A model generated the notes under the pieces. That model made no database searches. It worked only from the letters and a program-made list of their open reading frames with translations, and was not told the DNA's origin. Positions 7,075 through 15,491 of a DNA stretch of 64,000 nt are shown here, piece by piece. How positions within the stretch are numbered: the stretch's first letter is position 1; each line of letters starts with the position of its first letter. This stretch comes from Roseomonas sp. HF4 (GTDB taxonomy: Bacteria > Pseudomonadota > Alphaproteobacteria > Acetobacterales > Acetobacteraceae): positions 62,001-126,000 of the forward strand of contig NZ_STGD01000002.1 of NCBI RefSeq assembly GCF_005222755.1. The letters run 5' to 3'. Position numbers and translations under genes: made by a program.

Positions 7075-8838
7075 TTACCGCGTGCGCGGGCCGGTGCGGC
7101 GCGGCGCGGGCGTGCGCGCCGTCTTGGCGGTCGCGGGCTTGGCGACCGAGGCCGCCGCCTTCGCCGCCTGCGCCCGCAGGTCCGAGATGGTCGCGCGGTT
7201 CGTCACCTGCTCGGGGTTGGTGCGGATCTCGACCACCGCCGGCTTGCCGGAGGCCAGCGCGCGCTTGACCGCGGGCACGAGTTCCTCCGTGCGCTCCACG
7301 ATCTCGCCATGGCCGCCGAAGGCCTCGATGAACTTGGCGAAGTCGGGGTTGGTCAGCGCGGTGCCTGAAACGCGGGCCGGGTAGGTCCGTTCCTGGTACA
7401 TGCGGATCGTGCCGTACATCTGGTTGTTGAAGACCAGGATCACGGGGTTGACCGCATGGTGGAAGGCGGTCGCGATCTCCTGGCCCGTCATCAGGAAGCC
7501 GCCATCGCCCACGAAGCCGATCACCGCGCGCCCGGGCGCCGTGATCTTGGCGCCGATCGCGGCCGGCACGGCATAGCCCATGGCGCCGTTGGTCGGGCCG
7601 AGGAAGTCCTGCTTCTCGCCGAAATGCATGAAGCGGTTGGGCCAGGTGGCGAAGTTGCCGGCATCCGTCGTGAAGATGGTGTCTGCCGGCAGTTCCTTCT
7701 CCAGCGCCTGCAGCGCGCTGGCGAGGTTGAGCGGCCCCTCGTAGTCGGGCGGCACGGCCTGCGCGACGCGGGCGGCGCGGAGGTCCTTCGTCCAGGCGCC
7801 CCAGGCCGGCTTCTTCACCGCGCCCGCAGCCTTCGCCGCGGCGGCGAAGGCGTTGACCTCCGCGACGATGCCGAGCGCCGGGCGATAGACGCGCCCGATC
7901 TCCGCCTGGTCCGGGTAGACATGGATGATGGGCGTGGCACCCGCCATGTCGAGCAGCGTGTAGCCCTGGCTCACCGGCTCGCCGATCCGGGTGCCGATCG
8001 CGAGGATCAGGTCCGCGTCCTTCGCCTTCGCCACCAGCGCGCCGTCGGCGCCGACGCCAAGGTCGCCCACGTAGTTGGGCGAGGTGCCGTCGAAAAGCCC
8101 CATGCGCCGGAAGGCGACCGAGACCGGCAGGTCGTTGGCCAGCAGCCAGTCGCGGATGTCCGCCTTGCCCTGATCCGACCAGCGGGAGCCGCCCAGGATG
8201 GCCAGCGGCTTCTTTGCGCGTCCCAGCATCTCCATCAGCCGCGGCAGCGCCTCGGGCGCCGGGTGGGGCGGCAGCACCTCGGCCGGGCCGATGTCGGCCA
8301 CGTTGGCCAGGCGCTTCTGCATCTCCTCGCTGATCGCGACGACCACGGGGCCGGGGCGGCCGGAGGTCGCGACATCGAATGCATGCGCCATGAGTTCGGG
8401 GATGCGGCGTTCGTCGTCGATCTGCGTGACCCACTTGGCCAGCGGGCCGAACATCTGGCGGTAGTCGACCTCCTGGAAGGTCTCGCGGTCGGTTTCCTCG
8501 ACCGGGATCTGGCCGACCAGGAGCACCAGCGGCGTCGAATCCTGGAAGGCGACATGCACGCCGATCGCGGCATGGCAGGCGCCGGGGCCGCGCGTGACGA
8601 TCGCGACGCCCGCCCGGCCGGTCAGCTTGCCGTAGGCCTCGGCCATGTGGACGGCCCCGGCCTCGAAGCGGCAGGTGACCAGTTGCAGCCGGTTGCGCAC
8701 CGAATAGAGGCCATCCAGCAGGTCGAGGTAGGATTCGCCCGGCACGCAGAAGGCGTGCGTCACGCCCTGGGCCACCAGCGCATCCGCCAGCAGCTTGCCA
8801 CCCGTGCGCCCGGTCGTGGCGCCACGTCGCTCGGTCAT
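7075..8838 (-). CDS. Thiamine pyrophosphate-dependent enzyme, acetolactate-synthase-like
   Basis: A 587-residue enzyme with the three-domain layout of the POX/AHAS family: an N-terminal pyrimidine-binding domain, a central domain and a C-terminal pyrophosphate domain. Glu59 in CRFEAGAVHMAEAYG is the cofactor-activating acid. GDGGFLMTGQEIATAFHH (Asp445) with FNNQMYG is the Mg-ThDP motif. It resembles generic ThDP-binding proteins more than biosynthetic IlvB, and no small subunit gene is adjacent. After about residue 555 comes a basic Ala/Lys/Pro/Arg-rich tail, which is unusual for the family. It likely decarboxylates or condenses a 2-oxoacid in the cytoplasm. Confidence 0.85.
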   Translation of the reverse strand: MTERRGATTGRTGGKLLADALVAQGVTHAFCVPGESYLDLLDGLYSVRNRLQLVTCRFEAGAVHMAEAYGKLTGRAGVAIVTRGPGACHAAIGVHVAFQDSTPLVLLVGQIPVEETDRETFQEVDYRQMFGPLAKWVTQIDDERRIPELMAHAFDVATSGRPGPVVVAISEEMQKRLANVADIGPAEVLPPHPAPEALPRLMEMLGRAKKPLAILGGSRWSDQGKADIRDWLLANDLPVSVAFRRMGLFDGTSPNYVGDLGVGADGALVAKAKDADLILAIGTRIGEPVSQGYTLLDMAGATPIIHVYPDQAEIGRVYRPALGIVAEVNAFAAAAKAAGAVKKPAWGAWTKDLRAARVAQAVPPDYEGPLNLASALQALEKELPADTIFTTDAGNFATWPNRFMHFGEKQDFLGPTNGAMGYAVPAAIGAKITAPGRAVIGFVGDGGFLMTGQEIATAFHHAVNPVILVFNNQMYGTIRMYQERTYPARVSGTALTNPDFAKFIEAFGGHGEIVERTEELVPAVKRALASGKPAVVEIRTNPEQVTNRATISDLRAQAAKAAASVAKPATAKTARTPAPRRTGPRTR

Positions 8839-8870
8839 CCGGCCTTCCTTCCCAATCGCCCGGTTCAGAT

Positions 8871-8896
8871 GCGCGGGAGGCTAACCTCTCCCGCGC
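8871..8896 (-). terminator. Candidate terminator hairpin after the RND efflux operon
   Basis: A perfect 9-bp inverted repeat, GCGCGGGAG and CTCCCGCGC with an 8-base loop, begins 7 bases past the RND permease stop codon and ends before the next leftward gene. There is no clear T-run, as is common in very GC-rich genomes. Confidence 0.5.
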
Positions 8897-8902
8897 GCCG
8901 CG

Positions 8903-11900
8903 TCACTCCGCCGGCTGCGTATCGTGCCGGACCGGACGCCGTGATTCGAGGTCCGCCAGCCGTGCGGCGATGGCCCCGATCGGTTTCGTGTAGGGGGCCA
9001 GCAGCAGGTAGAGCGCGGGGACCGCATAGAGCGTCACGAAGGTCGAGAAGGTGATGCCCCAGGCGATGACGATGCCGAGCGCCGAGCGGCTTTCCGCCCC
9101 CGCCCCGGTCGCCATGGCGAGAGGAAGCGCGCCGAGGACGGTCGCGATCGAGGTCATCAGGATCGGCCGCAGGCGCACCACGGAGGCTTCGAGCACGGCA
9201 TCGCGCACGCTCATGCCCCGGTCGCGCAACTGGTTGGCGAATTCCACCACCAGGATGCCGTTCTTCGCCATCAGGCCGATCAGCAGGATCATGCCGATCT
9301 GGCTGAAGACGTTGAGCGACTGCCCCGTCCACCAGAGGCCGAACAGCCCGCCGGTGATGGCGAGCGGCGTCGAGAGCAGGATCACAAAGGGGTGGACGAA
9401 GCTCTCGAACTGCGCGGCGAGCACGAGGAAGACGACCAGCAGCGCCATGGCGAAGGTGACGTAGAGGGCGCTCGAGGATTCACGGAATTCGAGCGACTGG
9501 CCGCGGTAGGAGATGCGGGCCTCCTGCGGCAGCGCGGCGCGCGCGGTCGCGTCCATGAAGTCGAGCGCCTCGGCCAGCGAATAGCCGGGGGCCAGGGAGG
9601 CGGTGATGGTGATGGCGCGCACCCGGTCCTCGCGCGCCAGGGTCTGGGCGCGGGCGCGTTCCGAGAGGGTCACGACGTTGGACAACGGCACCAGCCCGCC
9701 CGAGGACGACCGCACGAAGACGTTCTGCAGGTCGTAGGGCGACAGCCGCGCTTCCTCCGGCGCCTGCAGCAGCACCTTGTATTCCTGCCCGCCCACGACG
9801 TAGGTCGTGACCTCGCGCGAGCCGAGCATGGTCTCGATGGTGCGGCCGACGGCCGCGATCGAGATGCCGAGGTCGGCCGCGCGCCGGCGGTCGATCTCGA
9901 CGCGGATCTCGGGCTTGGTTTCCTTGAAGTTGTGGTCGAGGTTCACGAGCCGCGGGTTCTGCCGGGCGCGTTCCAGGAACAGGTCGCGCCACTGGATCAG
10001 GGTGTCGTAGTCCGGCCCGCCGATCACGAACTGCACCGGCGGCTGGAAGCCGCGCTGGCCCAGCGAAGCCGGGTTGAGCGCGAAGCCGCGCACACCCGGG
10101 ATGGCCGCGATGGTCGGGAAGATCTCGGCGGCGATCTGCTGCTGCTTGCGCTCCCGGTCGGCCCAGGGGGCCAGGCGGACGAAGATATTGGCGACGTTGC
10201 CGACCGCCGGCCGCTGGAAGCCGCCCACCGTCGCGAAGACCGCGACCGCCTCCCCGCTGTCGACGTAGCGCTGCAGCAGGCGCTCGATCTGGTAGACATG
10301 CTCGAGCGTGTAGCCGAAGGACGCGCCTTCCGGTCCCGTCGTCGGGATGATGACGACGCCGCGATCCTCGGTCGGCGCGAATTCCTTGGGCAGCACCGAA
10401 TAGAGCACCGCCGCGAAGCCCGAGATTGCGACGACGCCGCCCATCACCAGCAGCGGCGCACGGAGCGCCCGGTCGAGCGACCAGCGCAACGCCGCGTTCA
10501 TGCCGAGGAAGACCGGCTCCGTCGTGCGGATCAGCCAGCTTTCGCCCTCGTGCGACTTCAGCAGCTTCGAGCACATCATGGGCGTCAGCGTCAGCGCGAC
10601 GAAGCCCGAGAAGACAACCGAGGCCGCCAGCGCCAGGCCGAACTCGACGAAGAGCCGCCCCGTGTTGCCCCCCATGAAGGACAGCGGCACGAAGACGGCG
10701 ACGAGCACGAGCGTCGTCGCGATGACCGCGAAGGCGATCTCGCGCGCGCCGCGGAGCGAGGCGAGCAGCGGCTCCTCCCCCTCCTCGATCCGGCGGTGGA
10801 TGTTCTCGAGCACCACGATCGCGTCGTCGACCACGAGCCCGATCGCGAGCACCAGGCCGAGCAGCGTCAGCACATTGACCGAGAAGCCGAGCGCGGCCGT
10901 CGCCATGAACGAGGCGATGATGGAGACCGGGATCGCGACGGCCGGGATGATCGTCGCGCGCACGCTGCGGAGGAAGATGAAGATGACGCCGACCACCAGC
11001 GCCAGCGCGATCATCAGCGCGTGCTCCACCTCGTAGATGGACTGCGCGATGAACAGGCTCTCGTCGTAGCCGACCTGGACGGTGATGCCCTCGGGCAGGC
11101 TGGCGCCGATGCGCGCCATCTCGGCCTTCACGCCGTCGGCGACCGAGAGCGTGTTGGCCGTGGACTGGCGCAGGATGCCGAGGCCGATGGCGGGCAGGCC
11201 GTTGATCCGGTAGGCGCCGCGGGTGTCCTCGGCGGCGACCTCTACGCGCGCGACCTCGCCCAGCAGCACCTGCGCCCCGCCGGCGCCGCGCGCGATGACC
11301 AGTTCGCGGAACTGCTCGGGCCGGGACATGCGGGAATCGGTTCGGACAGTCAGTTCCCTGGCTGTGCTCTCGATCCGGCCACCGGGCAGTTCCACGTTCT
11401 CCCGCCGGATCGCCTCCTCGATGTCCTGGACGGTCAGGTTGCGAGCCGCCAGCGCCTGGCGGTCGAGCCACACGCGCATGGCGAAGCGCCGCTCGCCCGA
11501 GATGATGATCTGCGCGACGCCTTCGACGATCGCCAGGCGATCCACGATCCGCCGCCGCGCGATGTCCGTCAGGTCGAGCGGCGAGAGCGTGTCCGACGAC
11601 AGCGCGATCCAGAGGATCGGTCGGCTGTCGCCATCCACCTTGGCGACGATGGGCGTGTCCGCCTGTTCCGGCAGGCGGGCCAGCGCGCGGGCCACGCGGT
11701 CGCGCACGTCGTTGGCGGCCGAATCCACGTCGCGCGAGAGCAGGAACTCCAGCGTCACCTGGCTCCGTTCGTCGCGCGACTGGGAGGACATGACCTTCAC
11801 GCCCTCGATCCCGGCGACGGCGGCCTCGAGGATCTCGGTGATCTGGCTGTCCACCACAGGCGCCGAGGCGCCGCGGTAGGTGGTCGTGATCTGGATGACC

Positions 11901-12028
11901 GGCGGGTCGATTTTGGGATATTCCCGGATCGGCATCCGCTGCAGGGCGAACAGCCCGAGCACGGTCAGCATGAGCGAAATGACCGTCGCGAAGACCGGCC
12001 GCTTGATCGAGATGTCGGAAAGGACCAT
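8903..12028 (-). CDS. RND efflux pump inner-membrane permease (HAE1/AcrB family)
   Basis: A 1041-residue resistance-nodulation-division transporter of full family length. It opens MVLSDISIKRPVFATVISLMLTVLG, the usual RND first helix. The TM4 segment LGLVLAIGLVVDDAIVVLENI carries the paired Asp401-Asp402 of the proton relay. The FATVGGFQRP and LAAQFESFVHPFVILLSTPLAI segments are also typical. Two large periplasmic loops are present. It would export hydrophobic compounds using the proton gradient. The adaptor gene lies 16 bases upstream in the same operon. No outer-membrane channel gene is in the window, so the pump probably borrows one. Substrates are unknown. Confidence 0.95.
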   Translation of the reverse strand: MVLSDISIKRPVFATVISLMLTVLGLFALQRMPIREYPKIDPPVIQITTTYRGASAPVVDSQITEILEAAVAGIEGVKVMSSQSRDERSQVTLEFLLSRDVDSAANDVRDRVARALARLPEQADTPIVAKVDGDSRPILWIALSSDTLSPLDLTDIARRRIVDRLAIVEGVAQIIISGERRFAMRVWLDRQALAARNLTVQDIEEAIRRENVELPGGRIESTARELTVRTDSRMSRPEQFRELVIARGAGGAQVLLGEVARVEVAAEDTRGAYRINGLPAIGLGILRQSTANTLSVADGVKAEMARIGASLPEGITVQVGYDESLFIAQSIYEVEHALMIALALVVGVIFIFLRSVRATIIPAVAIPVSIIASFMATAALGFSVNVLTLLGLVLAIGLVVDDAIVVLENIHRRIEEGEEPLLASLRGAREIAFAVIATTLVLVAVFVPLSFMGGNTGRLFVEFGLALAASVVFSGFVALTLTPMMCSKLLKSHEGESWLIRTTEPVFLGMNAALRWSLDRALRAPLLVMGGVVAISGFAAVLYSVLPKEFAPTEDRGVVIIPTTGPEGASFGYTLEHVYQIERLLQRYVDSGEAVAVFATVGGFQRPAVGNVANIFVRLAPWADRERKQQQIAAEIFPTIAAIPGVRGFALNPASLGQRGFQPPVQFVIGGPDYDTLIQWRDLFLERARQNPRLVNLDHNFKETKPEIRVEIDRRRAADLGISIAAVGRTIETMLGSREVTTYVVGGQEYKVLLQAPEEARLSPYDLQNVFVRSSSGGLVPLSNVVTLSERARAQTLAREDRVRAITITASLAPGYSLAEALDFMDATARAALPQEARISYRGQSLEFRESSSALYVTFAMALLVVFLVLAAQFESFVHPFVILLSTPLAITGGLFGLWWTGQSLNVFSQIGMILLIGLMAKNGILVVEFANQLRDRGMSVRDAVLEASVVRLRPILMTSIATVLGALPLAMATGAGAESRSALGIVIAWGITFSTFVTLYAVPALYLLLAPYTKPIGAIAARLADLESRRPVRHDTQPAE

Positions 12029-12044
12029 CGGCGCCGCGCCCTTG

Positions 12045-13160
12045 TCAGCTGGTCGGCCGGGCGCGGGTCTCGACCACGCGCACGGGTGCGTCGTTGCGTA
12101 GCCGCTGGATGCCGCGCACGATCACGGGCTCACCGGCCGCGAGGCCCTCGCGGATCTCGACCTCGCCCGGCAGGCGCAGGCCGAGCCGCACCTCCTGGCG
12201 TCGCGCGCGCCCGTCGCGCACCACGTAGACGAAGGCGCGGTCGCCCACGGGGTCGATCGCCTCCTCGGCCACCAGCAGCGCGTTCGGCCGTTCCTCGAGC
12301 ACCAGTTCCACGGTCAGGAACAGGCCGGGGCGCAGCGCCTCGTCGGAATTGTCGAATTCGGAGATGACGCGGATCGAGCGGGTCGCGGGGTCGATCCGGG
12401 TGTCCACCACCGCGACCTCGCCCCGGAAGCGCCGCTCGCCATAGGCGGCGCTGCGCGCGGTCACGCCGCTGCCGACCCGGATGCGCGCGAGATGCACCTC
12501 GGGCACCGAGAACTCGACCCGGACGCGCGACGTGTCGTCCAGCGTCGTGATGGTCGTCCCGGGCTGGATCAGTGCGCCGGGGCTCACCTGGCGAAGGCCG
12601 ACCCGGCCGGAGAAGGGCGCGATCACGCGCAGTTCCTCGAGCCGCGCGCTCGCCTGGCGCACGCGGCCCTCGGCCTGGCGCGCCAGGGCCTCCAGCGTCT
12701 CGAGCCGCTGCGCCGCGATGGTCTGGCCCGCCTGCAGCTGCCGGGCGCGGGAGAGCTGGTTGCGCGCGTCGTCCAGCAGCGCCCGCGCCTGGTCGAGCTC
12801 CGCCCGCAGCGCCGCGGCATCGAGCTGCACCAGGTCCTCGCCGGCCTCGACCCGCTGGCCCTCGGCGAAGCGGATCGTCTCGACCATGCCGGCGACCTTG
12901 CTGGTGATGATCACCGCTTCGCGGGCGCGGACAGTGCCGACGCTCTCGACCCGGTCGACCACCGTCGCTGTCCGGACCGGCTGCACCACCACGCCGACGG
13001 GCCCGCCCGCGGCGCCGCGGCGCCCCGCCTGCTGGTCCGCGGCCTCGAGCCCCAGGAGCCTGAGGGGCGGCGGCAGGCCAATCTGTTCCCCATACATGTG
13101 CCAGCCGACGGCGCCGCCGCCGAGCAAAGCCAGCACCGCAACCTGGGTCATCATGCGCAT
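12045..13160 (-). CDS. RND efflux periplasmic adaptor (membrane fusion protein)
   Basis: A 371-residue HlyD/AcrA-type adaptor. An N-terminal hydrophobic segment (about residues 4-18) anchors it or serves as signal. The lipoyl half-motifs are TSKVAGMVETIRFAEGQRVEAGEDLVQLD and VIAPFSGRVGLRQVSPGALIQPG. Between them lies an alpha-helical hairpin rich in Ala, Arg and Leu (about residues 120-170). The beta-barrel and membrane-proximal domains follow. The start was set at MRMMTQ, with AGAGG about 10 bases upstream. It is first in the efflux operon and couples the permease to an outer-membrane channel. Confidence 0.93.
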   Translation of the reverse strand: MRMMTQVAVLALLGGGAVGWHMYGEQIGLPPPLRLLGLEAADQQAGRRGAAGGPVGVVVQPVRTATVVDRVESVGTVRAREAVIITSKVAGMVETIRFAEGQRVEAGEDLVQLDAAALRAELDQARALLDDARNQLSRARQLQAGQTIAAQRLETLEALARQAEGRVRQASARLEELRVIAPFSGRVGLRQVSPGALIQPGTTITTLDDTSRVRVEFSVPEVHLARIRVGSGVTARSAAYGERRFRGEVAVVDTRIDPATRSIRVISEFDNSDEALRPGLFLTVELVLEERPNALLVAEEAIDPVGDRAFVYVVRDGRARRQEVRLGLRLPGEVEIREGLAAGEPVIVRGIQRLRNDAPVRVVETRARPTS

Positions 13161-13201
13161 TGGGCGGAAGCCTCTTGACCACCAATATGTGAGGGCAGAC
13201 G

Positions 13202-13225
13202 CAAGTCCCGGCAAGTTGCGACTTG
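13202..13225 (-). promoter_or_regulatory. Repeated CAAGT half-sites upstream of the RND efflux operon
   Basis: CAAGT occurs at 13202-13206 and again ten bases on at 13212-13216, followed by its inverse ACTTG at 13221-13225. The spacing of one helical turn and the position about 45-65 bases before the adaptor start suggest an operator. The inverted pair is only 5 bp, and the site also lies just after the stop of the ABC ATPase gene, so it could be part of a weak terminator instead. Confidence 0.3.
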
Positions 13226-13235
13226 TTGCGCCCCC

Positions 13236-14228
13236 TCAGGCGGCGGGAACCCGGATGCAGCGGGCCGTCCGGCCCGGTCCGGCGGGCCTGGCCTCGGGCA
13301 CCCCCGCGAGGCACGCGGCCTCGGCCCATTCGCAGCGCGGCGAGAAGGCGCAGGTGGTGGGCTCCGTCTCGAGGCTCGGCGGCGCGCCGGGAATGGTTGT
13401 CAGGCGCTTGCCACGCATCCCGGGATGCACGGTGGCCCCCAGCAGGCCCTGCGCGTAGGGGTGCAGCGGGCCGGCCATGAAGGGGCCGATCGGCGCTTCC
13501 TCCACCACGCGCCCGGCGTACATGACCGCGACGCGGTCGGCGATCTCCCCCGCCACGCCGAGGTCGTGGGTGACGAAGATGACCCCCATGCCGAGCTTTT
13601 CCTGCAATTCGCGCAGCAGCAGCAGCACCTGGATCTGGACCGTGGCGTCGAGCGCGGTGGTCGGCTCGTCCGCCAGCAGCAGCTTGGGCCGGCAGGCCAG
13701 CGCGACCGCGATCATGGCGCGCTGCCGGAGCCCCCCCGACAATTCGTGCGGGTAGGCCGCGAGCCGTCGCTTCGCCGAGGGGATCTGCACCAGCTCCAGC
13801 AGTTCCAGCGCCCGCGCGTCGGCCGCGCTGCGGGACGCGCCCTCGTGCCGCTGCACCGCCTCGGCGATCTGCCGGCCGATGGTGAAGACGGGGTCGAGCG
13901 CCGTCATCGGTTCCTGGAAGATCATGGCGACGTCGCCGCCGCGGAAATCGGCCAGCTCGCGCTCGTTCATCGCCTGCACGTCGCGCCCGGCGACCTCGAT
14001 CGAGCCGCCGACGCGCGCCTGCCGCGGCAGCAGCTTCATCAGGGCGCGCAGCGTGACCGACTTGCCCGACCCCGATTCGCCGAGCAGGCAGAGCACCTCC
14101 CCTTCCGCGACATCGAGGTCGACGCCGTTCACCGCATGGACGGTCGTGTCGCGGTTGACGAAGCGGACCGTGAGGTCGCGCGCGCGGACCAGGGGCGCGG
14201 GGGCGGCGGGTTTCATGGCGGCACTCAT
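13236..14228 (-). CDS. Peptide-type ABC transporter ATP-binding protein (OppD/DppD-like)
   Basis: A 330-residue ABC ATPase. The Walker A is GESGSGKSVT, the Q-loop FQEPMTALDPVFTIG, the signature SGGLRQRAMIA, Walker B KLLLADEPTTALD and the switch His FVTHD. The C-terminal Cys-containing oligopeptide-transporter domain (TCAFSPRCEWAEAACL) marks the OppD/DppD class. It overlaps the partner ATPase gene by ATGA. No permease or binding-protein gene is adjacent. The pair would power peptide, nickel or similar solute import with membrane subunits encoded elsewhere. Confidence 0.9.
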   Translation of the reverse strand: MSAAMKPAAPAPLVRARDLTVRFVNRDTTVHAVNGVDLDVAEGEVLCLLGESGSGKSVTLRALMKLLPRQARVGGSIEVAGRDVQAMNERELADFRGGDVAMIFQEPMTALDPVFTIGRQIAEAVQRHEGASRSAADARALELLELVQIPSAKRRLAAYPHELSGGLRQRAMIAVALACRPKLLLADEPTTALDATVQIQVLLLLRELQEKLGMGVIFVTHDLGVAGEIADRVAVMYAGRVVEEAPIGPFMAGPLHPYAQGLLGATVHPGMRGKRLTTIPGAPPSLETEPTTCAFSPRCEWAEAACLAGVPEARPAGPGRTARCIRVPAA

Positions 14229-15298
14229 GCGGCAACCCCCGGGGCGGCGGAGTGCCCGGATCCGGGCGTCACGGCGTGGCAGGCGGCGTCGTGGCCGGGC
14301 ACCAGCCGGGCTGCGGCGGGCTCGCGCGCCGCGCAGACATCCTCGGCCATCACGCACCGGGTGCGGAAGCGGCAGCCCGAGGGGGGGTTCACCGGGTTGG
14401 GCGGGTCGCCGGTCAGCGGCGGCTCGGTGCGCCGGTTGGCGGGGTCCATCGAGGGGCGGGACGCCAGCAGCGCGCGGGTATAGGGGTGGGCGGGACGGTC
14501 GTAGATTTCCTCGACCGGGCCCTGCTCGGCCACCTTGCCGAGATACATCACCAGCACGCGGTCGCTGATGTACTGCACCACGTTCAGGTCGTGGCTGATG
14601 AAGGCGTAGGTCAGGCCGAACTTGTCCTTGAGGTCGACCAGCAGGTTCAGCACCTGCGCCTCCACGGATTTGTCGAGCGCCGAGACCGGCTCGTCCAGGA
14701 TGACCAGGCGCGGCTGCAGCGCCAGCGCGCGCGCGATGTTGATGCGCTGGCGCTGGCCGCCCGAGATCTCGTGCGGGTAGCGCCGCGCGAACTGCGCGGG
14801 TGCCAGGCCCACGGCGGCGAGCAGGTCGTGCGCCCGCGTCCGTGCCTCGCGCGCGCCCACGCCATGTACCTGGGGCGCGAAGGCGATGGTTTCCTCGATG
14901 GTCAGGCGCGGGTTCAGGGAGGCGTAGCTGTCCTGGAACACCATCTGGACCTGCCGGCGATAGTCGCGCAGCGGCAGGCCGCCCGCCTGGTCGTTGCCGC
15001 CGACGCGCTCGCCGTCGAAGACCATCTCGCCCGCATCGGGGTCGAGCAGGCGCATCAGCAGGCGCGCGGTGGTGGACTTGCCGCAGCCCGATTCGCCGAC
15101 GATGCCGAGCGTCTCCCCCTTGCGGATCGCGAGACTGATCCCGTCCACGGCGCGCACCGTCGCGACCTTGCGGCCGAGCAGCCCGCCGCGGATGGGAAAG
15201 TGCTTCACGAGGCCGGTGACCTCGAGCAGCGGTTGCGCCGGGCCGCCGCGGTCGGGCGTCTGGGTGAGTGCGATCATGTCGTCGGGCGATGCAACCAT
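14225..15298 (-). CDS. Peptide-type ABC transporter ATP-binding protein (OppF/DppF-like)
   Basis: A 357-residue ABC ATPase with Walker A GESGCGKSTTAR, Q-loop FQDSYASLNPRLTI, signature SGGQRQRINIA, Walker B LVILDEPVSALD (Val where Thr is usual) and switch FISHD. The C-terminal CRFRTRCVMAEDVC block marks the OppF/DppF class. The start at 15298 follows GGAG by about 10 bases; an internal ATG at 15277 has no ribosome site. It is first of a two-gene unit with the OppD-like gene. Its upstream side holds only the decayed methyltransferase gene, so the cassette looks incomplete. Confidence 0.88.
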   Translation of the reverse strand: MVASPDDMIALTQTPDRGGPAQPLLEVTGLVKHFPIRGGLLGRKVATVRAVDGISLAIRKGETLGIVGESGCGKSTTARLLMRLLDPDAGEMVFDGERVGGNDQAGGLPLRDYRRQVQMVFQDSYASLNPRLTIEETIAFAPQVHGVGAREARTRAHDLLAAVGLAPAQFARRYPHEISGGQRQRINIARALALQPRLVILDEPVSALDKSVEAQVLNLLVDLKDKFGLTYAFISHDLNVVQYISDRVLVMYLGKVAEQGPVEEIYDRPAHPYTRALLASRPSMDPANRRTEPPLTGDPPNPVNPPSGCRFRTRCVMAEDVCAAREPAAARLVPGHDAACHAVTPGSGHSAAPGVAA

Positions 15299-15491
15299 CG
15301 TGCCGATGCTCCGTGCCGCCACGACTCTGCCATTGGTGGGCCCGGCGCTCAAATTCCGGGCTGGCTGCTCTTCTCGCGGGCACAAGCACAACCCGGCCTG
15401 TGACTGCGTCTCGGCCGAAAACTTTGCCGGTCGAGCATTCGCCGTCGCGCACCAGGCGGAACACACTTCGCTGGGCTCGGAGCGCCGCAGG

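Noticed and set aside
7075-8838. Biosynthetic acetolactate synthase IlvB
   Set aside because: No ilvN or ilvC is adjacent, and the sequence reads as a generic ThDP-binding protein, so only the family is claimed.
9392-12367. A 991-codon rightward open frame
   Set aside because: It is antisense to the RND permease, which has full family motifs. The frame is a GC-driven shadow of low complexity.
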